64,000 bases of DNA from Acanthochlamys bracteata (Eukaryota; Streptophyta; Magnoliopsida; Pandanales; Velloziaceae), in NCBI GenBank assembly GCA_019914995.1, contig CM034140.1, forward strand, positions 3,348,001-3,412,000. Reading direction: 5' to 3'. Position numbers and translations under genes: made by a program. The notes below the pieces were generated by a model. That model worked only from the letters and a program-made list of their open reading frames with translations, was not told the DNA's origin and made no database searches. Positions 9,698 through 21,815 of this stretch are shown piece after piece; position 1 is the stretch's first letter; each line of letters begins with the position of its first letter.

Positions 9698-10176
9698 ATG
9701 GCTCGTCGGAGTTCTAACATTACTACTGTAACAGTTGTACTACTTGTGGTTCTGTTACTATCTTCCTCGTTGCCGACAGGAACACTAGTAGCTGCAATAT
9801 CCTCGTGCAACGACTTGTTCAATGATCTCTCGCCGTGCGTCGTCTACATTATCTTTGGAGGAAAGGCCTCTGCGTCGTGCTGCAGCGGAATACGCAACGT
9901 GCTAACGGCTGCTAGTACGACGGAAGACCTCCGTACGGTGTGCTCATGCATTAAGAACGTTGCTTCCAGGGCAACCGAGCCTTACGTTTCGCGCGCTGCT
10001 GCTTTGCCGGGAATGTGCTCTGTTTCCTTTCCTTATAAGATCAGCCCCAGCATTGACTGCTCTCAGTAAGTAATCAATCTGTTTTAAAAGTTTCTCATTA
10101 ATCAAGCGTCTTGTGTTATAAATAACTATGTATTATGGCTTGGCTTAATCCCTTGTTTTGTTTCAGAATCAATTGA
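9698..10176 (+). CDS. Type I non-specific lipid-transfer protein, copy B
   Basis: CDS is join(9698..10065,10167..10176), 125 aa. The start is the ATG at 9698 (MARRSS), which matches copy A (MARSN); an upstream GTG in frame is not needed. A strong hydrophobic signal peptide covers about residues 8-32. All eight cysteines fall at exactly the same residues as in copy A (37, 47, 61, 62, 82, 84, 107, 121). The PYKIS motif near the C-terminus is the classical lipid-binding signature; copy A has PFKIA instead. The intron begins GTAAGT at 10066 and splices onto A-ATC-AAT-TGA, giving the ending CSQIN. It is a tandem paralogue of the gene at 489 with diverged surface residues, and is expected to be a secreted lipid binder. 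Confidence 0.94.
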
Positions 10177-10542
10177 TGAAAGTCTGACAGTTCATGGCCG
10201 GGGTTTGACAATTGATCAAGAGCGATTATATCTCTTTTACGAGAAGCCGATGTCGATGGATCTGCGTGAAGAAGTAGTTTATATAAGATGGAGACTGATG
10301 TGTGCCTCTTAGTTAAAATTAATTCCTTGTAATGGTATCATCTACTTACCATGTACTCTCAGTATGATCGATCATTAGCTAGCTTGCTGCGTGTTGTTTG
10401 TTTTGTATGTCCTACGAAGTCACTAGGCTAAAATATTATTTGGCTAAACTTTATTCATTTTTATTATAATTTTAACTTTATATTTTAATTAATTTTTATA
10501 ATATTTTATAAAATTTTAAAATATAAAAAAATGCACAATAAT

Positions 10543-10588
<46 letters not shown>

Positions 10589-11130
10589 TCAATAAAATTA
10601 ATTTATTTTTAAAATATTTAACAAATATTTTTTGTTCAAAAAAATATTTAAAAAATACTTTCGAATATCTTTAAAACCAAAATAAAATAAAACGGTATTT
10701 GCCGAAATCACTGCATTAATTGGTTTGAAGGCCACGTAACATATACCTTTTTTTAATATGTAAGTTGATGGTATTCCAAAAATTTTATATACATGCATAG
10801 ATACGCTAACTAAAAATGCTGAAATCTTTTTTGTCTAAGTTTGCTGTTTATATTTGTAATCATGTTTATTGAAAGTTCCTGTTATAATAATCTCTCTAGT
10901 CTTTGATTTGCAAAACTTACTTAGAACTACTGGATCATGAATTTAAGGAAATAATAGCAATATGCCATTCGATACGTGAATATGGTCTAACTCAAGCTCA
11001 AACCCGATCGCAACCCAATCAGACGCGTCCGTGAATCACCGGTACCGCCAATCAATCTCAATCGAATTCCAAGTTTCTTCCAAAATTTCCCAAACAAACT
11101 GATTGAACCTTTCTCCGGCCGGCTGCGGGT
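10177..11130. other. 3' flank of lipid-transfer gene B, then AT-rich spacer
   Basis: After the gene's probable 3' UTR (to about 10400) the region is AT-rich with a TTA microsatellite at 10547. From about 10950 the sequence becomes GC-richer and probably represents the 5' region of the XCT relic. No intact gene is present. Confidence 0.5.
10547..10588. repeat. (TTA)n microsatellite
   Basis: About 14 uninterrupted TTA/ATT units within AT-rich spacer. It is a length-polymorphism candidate only. Confidence 0.9.
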
Positions 11131-13811
11131 ATGGGAGTTGGCTACGTAGGTACATCGCAGGACGCTGTGAGAACACGGCGGTTGGAGAAGCAGCGATAGG
11201 AAGAGAGGAGAAAGATCCAGGAGCTAAAGAACAAGTCTGCTTCTTCTAAAGGACAGCCCGGTCTTCTCCAGTTTGGTTCTGGAACTTCTGAGGTCCTTCA
11301 TTTTCGATGATTCTACTTGAAATTCGTCAATTCTTATTGTTTCTCTGGTTGGCTTAGTTTGGAAAGTTTGGTTTTCGATTGAAAATTTGTACTCTACAGA
11401 ACCTTTAAGGTTGAAAGTTTTGGTTCTTATATTTATGTTTAAATTGAGAAATTTGAAGTTTCCTGAATCAATCCACCGTTACCAAGCTACTGTTTGTACT
11501 TGTGGCCCCTAAAGGTCGTCTTTTATTCTTTAGTTGATGTTTGGAATGTGGCACTTGATCTTACTTTCGTTTTTTTAAATTTTTAAAATTTTTTTTGGGA
11601 GTGATTTTTTCACGAAAGGTTGGATCTGTCCGTGAGCAATTATTGAATATGCTGTGATCTCGGAAATGGCGATTTCTAAACTGGTGGACTTTTCTGCAAC
11701 TCTTATTAATGCCGGTAGTGCTTAAAAGTCTTAAAAATTGGCATGCTGTTTACTGCTGTCACGAGAAAAAATTGCTTATTCTCATGCACAGTTTTCACTT
11801 CTTTTCTTAATAGTTCCTAGTTCATTTTGCTGGTGCTTAACGGTCGAATAATTTTTGTGAGGGTGCTGTAATCACCCAAGTGAAGCTTAGAGCTTGGGCT
11901 TTTCATGACTTGTAGACTGAACCCAATTTCTACTCTCTCTATTTGGTGTTCGTTGGATTTATGGGGAAAGCGGTTTGGGATAAGCAATCGAATTGCCTTC
12001 TTGAGTGTTGGACCCAAGGTGACTTATCAAGCACTTAAAAGTTTACTATTTAATTGGTGGCATGTGCGTACTATCTAATTGGTCCTTTAAGTTCTAATTT
12101 TTGTCAAATTGGACAACAACAACAATAACAAACTCTTTTATCTTACTTGAGTGGAGGCCGGCTATATGAATCTATTTTTTTCATTCGATTATACACCAGA
12201 TTTAGCGAAAGATCTGGTTCCTCTAAATTTTTCGCCACCATCCTAGGCCAAGTTAATTTTAGTGTACCCCTTCAACTAAAGTGTTCTAAGGAAATCAAAT
12301 CACTCTTATGGACGTTGTATCATATTGGACCTTAGGCTTTAAAAAATTATCAAATAGGTCCTTAGATTTCACTTTGTTTTGTAGGAGGCCTTTCGGTCAA
12401 AGTTTCTGTCAAATCTAAATACCAGCATATCATTGCCCGCTCGTAGACATCTATTACCTAAATTAAACTGTCCAAAATATCCTATAAATAATCCATCTAT
12501 CTTATCTCATTTGTCTCCTGTTCTTCCGCAACTGTCTCACCGTTGTTTCACTACCCTGCTACAAGAAGATCGATAAAGCAAAATACAAATTCTCTCTAAC
12601 CACTTCATAGAAGTGCTTTTTTATAAGCGATAATGCTACTATTGGTTCATTAGTTTTGCCAAGGATCTTTGATCTGGTGACCATCCTGGCACCATTACAT
12701 GGCTCTGGAAATCATTGAAGTATGCTGGACTATGTAATTATAGAATTCTTGATCTCGCCCGATATATGCTTTGGCATTCCTTAATCTTCAAGCAGTGGCC
12801 ATCTCATAATCACTAAAGCCATTGACGGCCTTGAATGTTTGAATGACCAAATATTTAAGCCATTGGGATCTTATAACTGACTGCCGATGAAAAGCTTGGC
12901 ATTGAAGTTGTCATAGTCGGGGTCCATGGTAATCTAGTTTTCCACAGCTTCTGCAGCTGTTCAATGTCTGTGGAGACAGAAGTTGTTCTATTATGTGAAC
13001 ATTTTAAAACACATCCGGAGTTTGTTCTATTGCCATACACCAACGGTGGATCACGAAGTTGTCAGAGGTGACTTTGCAGTAGTATTATGTTGGAAGTTTT
13101 AGCACCATCGTTACAAAGCAGAGATGGAATGGAAAAGATTCCACCTTAAGGATATTGTTGTCAAATTAAATAGGCTATAGATATATGTCGGCTGCATATG
13201 ATTTGCTAACAGGTAGAATTGAGCATATTTTAATGGTGTTTGGTCCAAACCCTTACACAAAGCAAGCTAAAACCGAAGGACTTTATATGATAGCTTTTAA
13301 AACCCAAGGACAAATTTTATACTGCCTTTAAAGCCTTAGCATTGAAAAGCGATAACAAATATTATATTAACTCTTGCTCATCTTACTTAAATATTGCTGT
13401 TGATTTTTATTTTTACATGTGACTGTTTTTTCTCTTATGTATGAAACTTTCATATTCAATGAAGTATTTGTCTCGTTCTTGCAGTCGCATGCTGGAAAGG
13501 TGGTCGAGAGGCATTGGTATGAAAAGAACAAGCATATATTTCCAGCATTAAGATGGGAGGTAGTTTTTTGTGATTGTGTGTCATCATTCCGAAGCGTGTT
13601 AAAGGAACCATGCTGTTTATCTTGATAGTAAAAACCGATATGTGACTATTTGTTAACACTTCTGTACTATGGTAGATACATGAATGAGCTCTATGATAAT
13701 GTCCATATTAGCACAGTACCATTAATTAAAATTATGACTAATTATCTGCATCTTATTCAGATATATGACCCAACAAAGAAGTGGGAGTTTTACACTATTC
13801 GTGGAGACTAA
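11131..13811 (+). pseudogene. Broken XAP5 CIRCADIAN TIMEKEEPER (FAM50/XAP5) gene
   Basis: Three stretches match plant XCT, a nuclear XAP5-family protein linked to clock function, small-RNA production and splicing. The first exon (11131-11292) encodes the conserved N-terminus ending in QPGLLQFGSGTSE and has an in-frame TAG at 11197-11199. A near-C-terminal exon (13485-13559) encodes [20 protein letters not shown] and a little more. The last exon (13761-13811) encodes YDPTKKWEFYTIRGD and stops. Each exon edge still has AG/GT splice bases. A possible decayed second exon (VGSVREQ-like) lies near 11609-11650. The exons for the bulk of the protein, several hundred residues, are absent. This is a dead genomic copy, not a retrocopy. 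No intact XCT is in the window. Confidence 0.85.
12110..12310 (+). repeat. Possible SINE-like repeat inside the XCT relic
   Basis: An ACAACAACAATAACAA tract followed by GGAGGCCGGCTATATGAATC resembles a segment I recall from plant Au-type SINEs and related repeats (AAC tract, then GTCGGCTACATGGATC). The match is from memory, without a search. Element ends and a target duplication were not found. Confidence 0.35.
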
Positions 13812-14795
13812 GATCCTGGTGGTAGTAGTTAACAGCATCAAAGCTTAAAGAGGTAGGTTAACCTTTAGACTACATTGAGTTTTACTTCACTCATGCTCAC
13901 TTGCTTTAGTTGCTTTTGTAGCTGAAGCATTGGTTACTGGTCATGTAAACTTCTACACAGGATCAAATATAATATTCTTAGTAACAAATACTGTACTGGT
14001 TGATCTTTTCTTTTCTTTGGTAAGAATATATATATTTTCTTTTAACCTTCATATGGATGATTAATTCATGATTGTTATCGACATGACTGCTTCTGTTAAT
14101 AGTATCACATTTTTTAACATTTCAATTTTTTATTAAAAGGTATATGAAAATTTGAGTTGTAGCGACATAAGCAAGCACATTGGGGATTCCTGAAAATTGG
14201 ATGACTTGCTTGCTGTGGTAGTGTTCGTGTTTACTGTCTACTGTGTAGTAGTAAATGGTCACCACTTTAGTTGATCATTTATGAGTTATCTTTATATTTC
14301 ACTAGTTGTTGTGTGTTCATTACGGCAAAACAGCTGAAGAGCCCACGGTGACTCACGAGACAAGTATGAGGTATGGCATACATGGAGTATCGCTCCCACA
14401 AGCAGAAGCAGGTAGCGACAGAAGGACTTTCTATGAAGCATGAGGATCGCCTGGTGAGTTCCAGAAGCTAATTTTCTTCGTAACAACCACACAAACAAGA
14501 GCTTGGCTATCTTCTAGTTATTTTACCAGAAACAAAAAGAAAAAAGGATTATGGTTGCTGGAGTTTAAGGTAATTCTTTGTCACATTAACTCAGGGACAT
14601 TTGTCTGTACGTTGATTTTTTGTTCTTGTATTTGTGTTTCTGCTGGCATGAGAATGATGGGTATTGCTTTCATCATGAACCGGACGATTATTGTGTCATC
14701 TTATTCAGTTTGCATTTTTGCATGCCTGAATTAGATTGTCGACTCTTTTCAGCCTCGTCGGTTTAAGTGAAAGTAATTGAATGAAATTACTGTAA
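13812..14795. other. Former 3' region of the XCT relic
   Basis: No credible gene. The sequence has normal base composition near 14300-14460 and may include old 3' UTR of the XCT copy. Confidence 0.4.
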
Positions 14796-15511
14796 GGGCA
14801 TGTTTGGTCTGTTGAAAAGGTTTGAAAATCTTGTAGAATATTCTGGAAATTTTTCGGAAGTGAATTGTTCACTACTTTAATAAGTGTTTGGCAAGTCTTA
14901 CGCTGGAGTTTTTTTTTAAAATGATAATAATTAGTATAATTTAAATTTAATAAATTTAATGACTTTAAAAATATAAATCTATGATTATGAAGGAGTAACA
15001 ATTAGAATTACAATGTGAATTGTTAAAATAATTAAATCTGAATAAATTATAAATAAGCCAATATTTAATAAATTAATTATATAAAGTAATGAATAATAAA
15101 TTAACCAATTAATCTTAGTTAATTATAGTAGTCAAAGCTATGAGAATTAGATGCTAAAATTAGAATTATAACCAAATTATTGAAGTTATACTTTAGATTA
15201 ATATCAAAGTAGTTAGTAAATGTAACTAATTATCAACTAAAGTAATTACTTTTATTATTAATTTATTATTAAGAATTATGTCGATTAAGTGATTAGAGTT
15301 AGAACATCAGTGCTAATGTTGGTGCATAAGGAGATCTAAGATAGGTGGGACATCAATCATATTTTCTTTTTTCTATGTGTTTCATTCATCTCTGAGAAGA
15401 AAAAGAAGGTGAAGTTATTTTTCTTTCAAAAAAATTTCATTTTACCTAGTTTTCCAAATATTTAGAATTTTCAACAATTTATTTTTACCAACTTTTTCAG
15501 GAGACCAAACA
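14796..15511. mobile_element. MITE with TGTTTGGTCT terminal inverted repeats
   Basis: The left end reads GGGCATGTTTGGTCTGTTG. The right end, reverse-complemented, contains TGTTTGGTCTCCTGAAAA. About 16 of 18 aligned terminal bases match. The interior is AT-rich and non-coding. A target duplication could not be fixed, so the superfamily is open. Confidence 0.6.
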
Positions 15512-15570
15512 AATTTATATTAAATTACGTACTTCAATTTAGTTATTGAGATATAGAAAACGTATATATA

Positions 15571-15856
15571 GGGCGTGTTTTAAATATCTATAATTTTTTT
15601 TTTATAGATTTTGAGTTTTGAACAGCTCATAAGTTCAATTACAAAAAGAATTTAGAACTCAAATTTCATATACTAAATTCTAATGTTAACTTTATTATTT
15701 GCATATTTCATAATATAATTATTTTTAATTTTAACACACTATTAAAAATTATTGAAATATAAATACTGAATTTTGTTTTTCTTTTATTTTTAACAAAAAT
15801 TTATTTTCTATTTTTTATTTTTATAAAATTCAGTTATTGATATTTAAAATACGCCC
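15571..15856. mobile_element. Short MITE, 286 bp, with 24-bp inverted repeats
   Basis: The left terminus is GGGCGTGTTTTAAATATCTA. The right terminus, read inwards, is GGGCGTATTTTAAATATCAA. The inverted repeats extend about 24 bp with three mismatches. The element is non-coding. The flanks show only a short A/T-rich similarity, so the target duplication is unclear. Confidence 0.75.
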
Positions 15857-16285
15857 AATAGCATTATTATGAAGTTAACTGTGGCCTACCGTAATGAAAT
15901 TTTTAGTATGCTGTCCAAACCCAAATGATAAAAATAAAAATAAAAATAAATAATTTCAGTGAAGATAATCCAACTGTCCTTTGTTGAACGGCAGAGCACA
16001 CATCAGATTTATATAAATTAATTAAGGAGAAAGTGATGCTAAAGGCGTTTTTCTTCAGAACTAAATCTAAAAAATGAGTTATTTAACAAAATAAGATTTT
16101 AAACTGAGTTATTTTTGCATTTATTTGTTACTAATATGAGTTTGAAAGTAAAATTTTTAGTTTTTTAAAAATTGAACTTTAAAAATAATTTTAAAAAAAT
16201 AATTTAATTTTATATTATTTTAATTTAAATATGTATATAGTAAAATTTTTGTATGAAAAAGTGAAATTAAAGTATTAGTAAACAT

Positions 16286-16733
16286 AGGGTTGACAATTCG
16301 AATTGATAGATCGATTTTGGATCGATCTATATAATAATTAAATTAAAATTGTTCAACTTTAATTTGATACATTTAATTATATAGATTAAAATTGTCAAAT
16401 CTAATCGAACCTATTTAATAACAGGATCAAATTCGGATCAATCTATTTAATAATTATAATTATTAAAATAAAAAATTTTAAATTAATTTCTAATAATAAT
16501 ATATATATAATATTAATTATCATATATATAAAAAAATATTAATCTTTATAAAATCTATTAATTAAGTAAAAAATTAAATACATTAGGTTAAGTTAAGAAA
16601 AATATATACACAAATTAAATTTTATATTATTATTCTGGATTTTAAAAATATTTTAAAAAATATTTTAAGAAATATTAATTTTTAAATCGATTTTGGATCG
16701 GATCTTTGGAATAGGTCAAAAATTGCTACCTCT
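16286..16733. mobile_element. Decayed copy of the AGGGGTG MITE family
   Basis: Starts AGGGTTGACAATTCG and ends with AAATTGCTACCTCT, a mutated version of the ends of the 1863 element. The interior repeats the GATCGAT/GGATCGA words of that family. No target duplication survives. Confidence 0.55.
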
Positions 16734-18308
16734 AGACCTAAGTATCGATCTACAACATGAAGAAGAGGTGTTGTTGGAAGCCCAAAGGCTATAGATGTGT
16801 TTCCTTTTCACCGAAAATAAAATTTTTAAAATAAATTATTAAAAATAAGTATTGTAAAAACATATAAGATATTAGGTTATTTGGGGCAAAAAATCGCTTT
16901 CCAAATGTAATGAGCAAATTCTATACAATCAATGCAGTTTCAGTGTCCCCTTCTTTGTAGGTTAGCAGCCTTCCATGCAAAGAAAACCTGCAGCAACAAA
17001 CCAAAATTTACTTCACTTTTTTAGATATATCGATCGGTTACCGACGTCAGGTGTAACTAGCGACAATAAACCTAAAAGAAAGCAAAATACATAAAAAACA
17101 ATCTTTGGTAGTTCCAATATCCCTGTAATCTCGCATGCCCTTCTCATTTCTTTTAGTTCTGCCTACATGTATGGACCATGCATAATGAAATTGCACAACT
17201 TGCACTGAAGTCTAACTCAAAACACGCCGTATGAGAGAATTTTTTTTAATCCCAATCTTAACCAAAAGGCTCGTTTGTTCCAATTCTTTCGTTGTGGATG
17301 CTTGGCTGCAGCAGCAAGTGATAACACTAACACAACCAGAGGATGGAATTCATGGCACTTCAAAAAGGACCCAAAAAAAAAAGTGGACATAATTGTAAGA
17401 TCTCAATCCCACAAAGGGATAAACATTGCCTGGCTCTCTACAGGCAACAAAAAATATTATCAGACCTATGTATATATTTTTCACAATCTGCAATCCTCAG
17501 CTTAATTATCAAGCTAGCTGACTAGCTACACTGCAAAGACCTCTAATCATATAATCACTCTGAAATGAACCTCCTCCATATATATTTAACTTATTGAAGA
17601 AAAACAGTAGTAAACGTCTAATACTTAAAAAAAAAAGGAATGAATTCTTCGTGTAAACCGATTCTTCTTTCAAATCCTTGCAAAGTTTCTGAATCCAAAT
17701 CAGCTTGCTCAATCATTTTCTTGGCCAAGTTAAAGTGGATTTGGTGCAAACCATGATTAGGTTACTAAGGATCTAATGCCTTAACTAAAATTCTCAAACA
17801 CCACTTTTTCTTTTTGTTCTTTTTTACTACTTTTAAGCTTAAAAAGAAGCCCTTCCAATTCTTAACCCCCTAAATCACTCAACTTCAACTATTAATAATA
17901 AATCAAATCAAAATAACCAAAACTTGAAGAAAGAAAAGAAAAAGAAAAAAAAATAAAAGGAAAAGGACCAACTAAACCTTTGAACCGCTTTTTCTCTATT
18001 CATGTATTGCAGCTTCTCTCTAACCCAACCAATCCAATCATCCATCACCTGAACTGTTTCCTTTCTTCCCTTCTACTTCCCTGCTGCTCAAAACCAGTTC
18101 ACCAAAACCATTATCATCTCCATTTCGTTAAAATAATCTCTTTCTAAATGATTCCGTTTCCAACCATCACCCAAGCTCCAACTAATTGCTCAAACAAGAG
18201 TTTTCTGTTGTTTTATAGCATGATCATCACTAGCTGAAACGAACAAGTTTTGTTAACAAGAGAAGGTTTTGGGTATATAGCAATATTCGATTAGGTAAAA
18301 CTTTAGAC
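16734..18308. other. Spacer and 5' region of the ATL gene
   Basis: No gene recognised. Small open frames at 17275-17525 show no family resemblance and sit in low-complexity DNA. The last 300 bases, rich in CT, are likely the leader and promoter of the intronless gene at 18309. Confidence 0.5.
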
Positions 18309-18833
18309 ATGCGACTGCTGCTCAACGCAGTACCGCAGACGGCGCATGCTGTAGCTACAAACGGAACTAAGGAGCGTGGAGGATCAAATATCAGCGCAGG
18401 CGGTGACCAAAACTTCGACACAAACATGGTAATAATTCTTGCCGCACTACTTGGCGCGTTAATCTGCGCGGTAGGGCTTAACTCCATCGTCCGTTGCGCT
18501 CTCCGGTGCGGTCGCCTTATCGAATTTGAATCACCGGAACAAGCAGCAGTAAGACTAGCCGGAACAGGTTTGAAGAAACGGACTTTGAAGAAGATTCCGG
18601 TAGCTGTGTACGGACAAGATGGTGTTAACATATCAGCAACGGAGTGTCCAATCTGTCTTGGTGAGTTTGCTGATGGAGAGAAGGTGAGGGTTTTACCGAA
18701 GTGCGACCATGGGTTTCATGTTATATGTATCGACACGTGGCTTGCTTCCCACTCTTCGTGTCCGACGTGTCGGCAATCGTTGTTGGAACGGGGAGAAACT
18801 CCGGCTGCTGACGTTTCGATGTATAGAAGGTGA
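18309..18833 (+). CDS. ATL-family RING-H2 E3 ubiquitin ligase
   Basis: Intronless, 174 aa. ATL proteins are membrane-anchored E3 ligases that pass ubiquitin from an E2 to target proteins. One membrane segment lies at about residues 40-62. A basic stretch and the ATL 'GLD-like' block ([13 protein letters not shown], about 86-98) follow. The RING-H2 finger is complete: C113, C116, C132, H134, H137, C140, C151 and C154. The diagnostic proline (P130, two residues before the third cysteine) and W144 for E2 contact are both present. The short tail ends at residue 174. The wording [20 protein letters not shown] is closest in my memory to the ATL8/72/73/78 branch. Absence of introns is typical of the family. 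Targets and regulation cannot be read from sequence. Confidence 0.95.
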   Translation: MRLLLNAVPQTAHAVATNGTKERGGSNISAGGDQNFDTNMVIILAALLGALICAVGLNSIVRCALRCGRLIEFESPEQAAVRLAGTGLKKRTLKKIPVAVYGQDGVNISATECPICLGEFADGEKVRVLPKCDHGFHVICIDTWLASHSSCPTCRQSLLERGETPAADVSMYRR

Positions 18834-19635
18834 GGTGGATCTATATATATGTTTTGAAGAGAGGGAGTTTATGAAATTAATTAACTAATCCATCACAAAC
18901 GTTTTAATTCCTTAGATGAAATTCATGAGATATGCAGAATATCACTGTGTATACATTCCAAATATTGCAAAGCTTTCTTTGCTCTTTCCTTTTTTTTTAG
19001 TGAATTCCGAATGCTTGTTTGTACTCTGTTTTGGAGAATTTGTGATTGTGTTCTGGTTTATAGAACAGGACAGTTTAATACGAATCAAGAAATTTAAACA
19101 AAAGATGCTTCTGCTTTTGGTGTGAACCTTTGCTTGGAAGCATTTTATTGGAAACCTTTCTTTTTTTCGTTTTGCTTATCTTCAGCAATGTTTCAACTTG
19201 AATCATGTTGAAAAAAATATTATAAAGGAAATAAAAAGGGAGGGAGTTGTTTAATTCATGGTTTTGTTTTGTTGCTAGCTTTCTGCTTTTGATGGTTCTT
19301 ATTTCTCCTCTCATGACTTTTGTTTCTTTCTTCTCTTCTGTTTCGCAAGCCTTTTAGCATTAGGATACCGAAAACATAAGCACTAGATGGTATTTATAAT
19401 TTGAAAAAAGTTTAAGAAAATAAAGTATAAAAAGATAAAAATTGTCGTGGCCGAGCCGAAGGCTTAAAACCTGCATAAAGGATGTGTTTATTTTAATATT
19501 AAATTTATTTTTTAAAATTGAATTTATAAAAATAAATTTAAAAATTAAAACATATTTCATAATAAACAAATTTGTATGTTTTTAGTATTAAAAACAAAAT
19601 CGTACTAACTCGCTGATGAGTCAGTAAGGCGAGAA
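18834..19635. other. 3' flank of the ATL gene and spacer
   Basis: Contains the gene's 3' UTR. A short AT-rich stretch from about 19485 begins GTGTTTATTTT, a word repeated at 34483 and 34666 that may mark another small MITE family. No gene is seen. Confidence 0.4.
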
Positions 19636-19643
19636 CGTTTAGT

Positions 19644-20443
19644 CATAGTTATAAGAACTGGTCCGAATATCGAACCAAAAAACTGTCCGGATCACGGTTC
19701 TTGGGTTGAACCGTCGGATCAACCGATTGAATCGTCGGATCAATAATATTAAAATATTTTTAACTAATAATAATAATTATAATAAAAAATTTACTGCTAA
19801 TGACACTACCAATAATAATAGTTATAATAATTATAACAAAAAATTAAAATATTTTTATTATATCATTACTATTAACAACAACAACAATAATAATCACGCA
19901 AATATTTAAGTATTGCTACCACTAACAATAATAATAACAACTAAAATTTATACATAGAAATTTTTAAATAAATTAGGAGATTAAAAAAAATAAAATTATA
20001 AAATAGATAAATCATAAAGGAGATATAATTAACTTTTTTAGGTATACATACTTGAGTTTAAATATTTTACAATATAAAAAATTTAAAAATCACTAATAAT
20101 TGATATTTACATAAGAAATAATTAATTATATTTTTTGCATTATCACATCCAAATGCTAAATCTAAATTACATATAATTCTTCAACATAGGACTATTAATA
20201 ATCATTTTTGCATTAAATATATCATTAATTAAAAAGTTTTTAAATAATTTTTTAAAAATTTTTTTAACCCGATTTGATCCGGACGAGCTGGTCGACCGGG
20301 TTGAAGCGGGTCAGAACGGGTCAAAATGGGTCGATTACATAAACGGTATTTTTGCAAACCCGGACCGGTTTACTGTTTATGTCGACGGTTTCTGGGTCGA
20401 CCTGGGTCGACCCGGACAGGTCGGTCCGGATCTAACAACTATG
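19644..20443. mobile_element. hAT-type MITE, 800 bp, perfect 8-bp target duplication
   Basis: Terminal inverted repeats are CATAGTTATAAGAACTGGTCC on the left and CATAGTTGTTAGATCCGGACC from the right: 15 of 21 match, including the first seven. The flanks carry an identical 8-bp duplication CGTTTAGT at 19636-19643 and 20444-20451, the hAT size. Ends are rich in GGTCGACCC/GGTCCGG words, while the interior is AT-rich and holds no transposase. Confidence 0.88.
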
Positions 20444-21182
20444 CGTTTAGTATGTGCTCCGCGCAAAAAAAAAATCTTTTAAAGAAAAAAGGTAATTTAA
20501 AAGATTGAAGAAAATAATAGTGTGTGCTCCCTTAAAGTCTCTATTTTGCAATTTTAATAGGTCAACAACAAGGTAGAAAAATAAAAAATTTTTGCAATTT
20601 TGAAAAAAAAAATTTGCAAGTTTGAAAAAAATTGATAGAAAAATTTATTTCAAATTATTTATTTATTTTATATTAAAAATAAAATTTAGATGGTAAATAA
20701 ACACGTCCAAATTAAATAACAAATTTACAATTGAAGCAGAAGAAGAGGTAAATTATTATTTCAAATGATATTTTCATAAAAATTCTAATTTTTATTGTAG
20801 TTCAAGTATAATTTCTTGATCATAGCATAGTTATAAAATCTGATCCGGCAATCGATCCGGATTTGTGTTTCGATCACTGGATTGGATTGCAGGTCAATCC
20901 GCCGGGTCACAGTTAAGTAATATTGTTCAAAATATTAGTCCATATAATAATTTGTATAACACATACAACAGTTTAAAACTAAAAGATAATATCTCAGATA
21001 ATCAAAAACGTGCTCCAAATGTGGTCAATACTTAACTGAAATTGTATTTGATACCAGCAGTCTACAACCACGTTCTCCACTCTCATTTTTTTCAGCTATT
21101 ATGTAGATTTTAATATTATGATATCCTAAAAAAACTAATAACAATATTCTCTATGATAAATGAGACAAATCCTCATTCCAAG

Positions 21183-21815
21183 TTAGAATGCAGTAAGAAG
21201 AAAAAGCCATGACAAAGAAAAGATACCAATAACCATGACTGAACTAATAACTGAAAACACTGGTTAAGACAATATTACTTGAATTCAGCAATAGTGAAGG
21301 AGCAGCACCTGAACCCGGAAGTAATGGCAAATTCATGACTTCAATCATCAGTCTCATTCCTTTCTTGCAGTGCTTTTAATCACTGCTAAAAAAGTAGTAG
21401 AATCCTACCCTGTCTAACAATAGCAAAGTTCTTCCATCTGTGAACATCGGATCGCTTCCACTTTCATTGCAGTGATAGTAAACTGCTTTCTCAACTTTCA
21501 CCACTAAATCATTCTTTTATTCAAACACTGATTTAGAAAACTTAAAACGTAAGTGATTAGAACAAGTTTTTCATGCATGCAAATTATGCGAACATGTTGA
21601 AAATACAGAGAAAAAAATCACTGACCGATAGAGTCTCCAACAAAGAAATTGATATTGGTAGTCCATTGTTGGTAGAAACCAACTTGGTCTTTCTCAGGAA
21701 TCTTGCAAGCTTCTCTGCCGTCGACATTATAAACATTTGTTGTTCCTGCAGCATCATTGAACGGCAGCCAAGACAAAGAACAGAACCAGCACGGATGCAG
21801 ATGGTCACCGGGTCC
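21183..21815 (-). pseudogene. Phytocyanin / early nodulin-like pseudogene
   Basis: Read on the minus strand, a first exon encodes GTTNVYNVDG and continues to FFVGDSI, the start of a plastocyanin-like fold. It ends at a GTCAGT donor. The second exon starts at 21482 and continues with MFTDGRTLLLLDRVGFYYF and then CKKG. A hydrophobic GPI-anchor-like tail runs to TAA at 21183-21185. This order (signal peptide, cupredoxin domain in two exons, GPI tail) is typical of phytocyanins. Lesions are a one-base frameshift in the signal peptide region, an in-frame TAA at 21376-21378 and another frameshift before the tail. The 5' end is fused to a dehydrin fragment. Confidence 0.78.

Noticed and set aside
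12640..13080. Minus-strand frame inside the XCT relic (12855-13043) as a separate gene
   Set aside because: The reading resembles no family I know and breaks into stops on both sides. It may be old inserted DNA, but nothing supports a gene.
17275..17525. 76-aa and 60-aa plus-strand frames
   Set aside because: They overlap each other in different frames, match no family and contain a poly-lysine run from an A tract.
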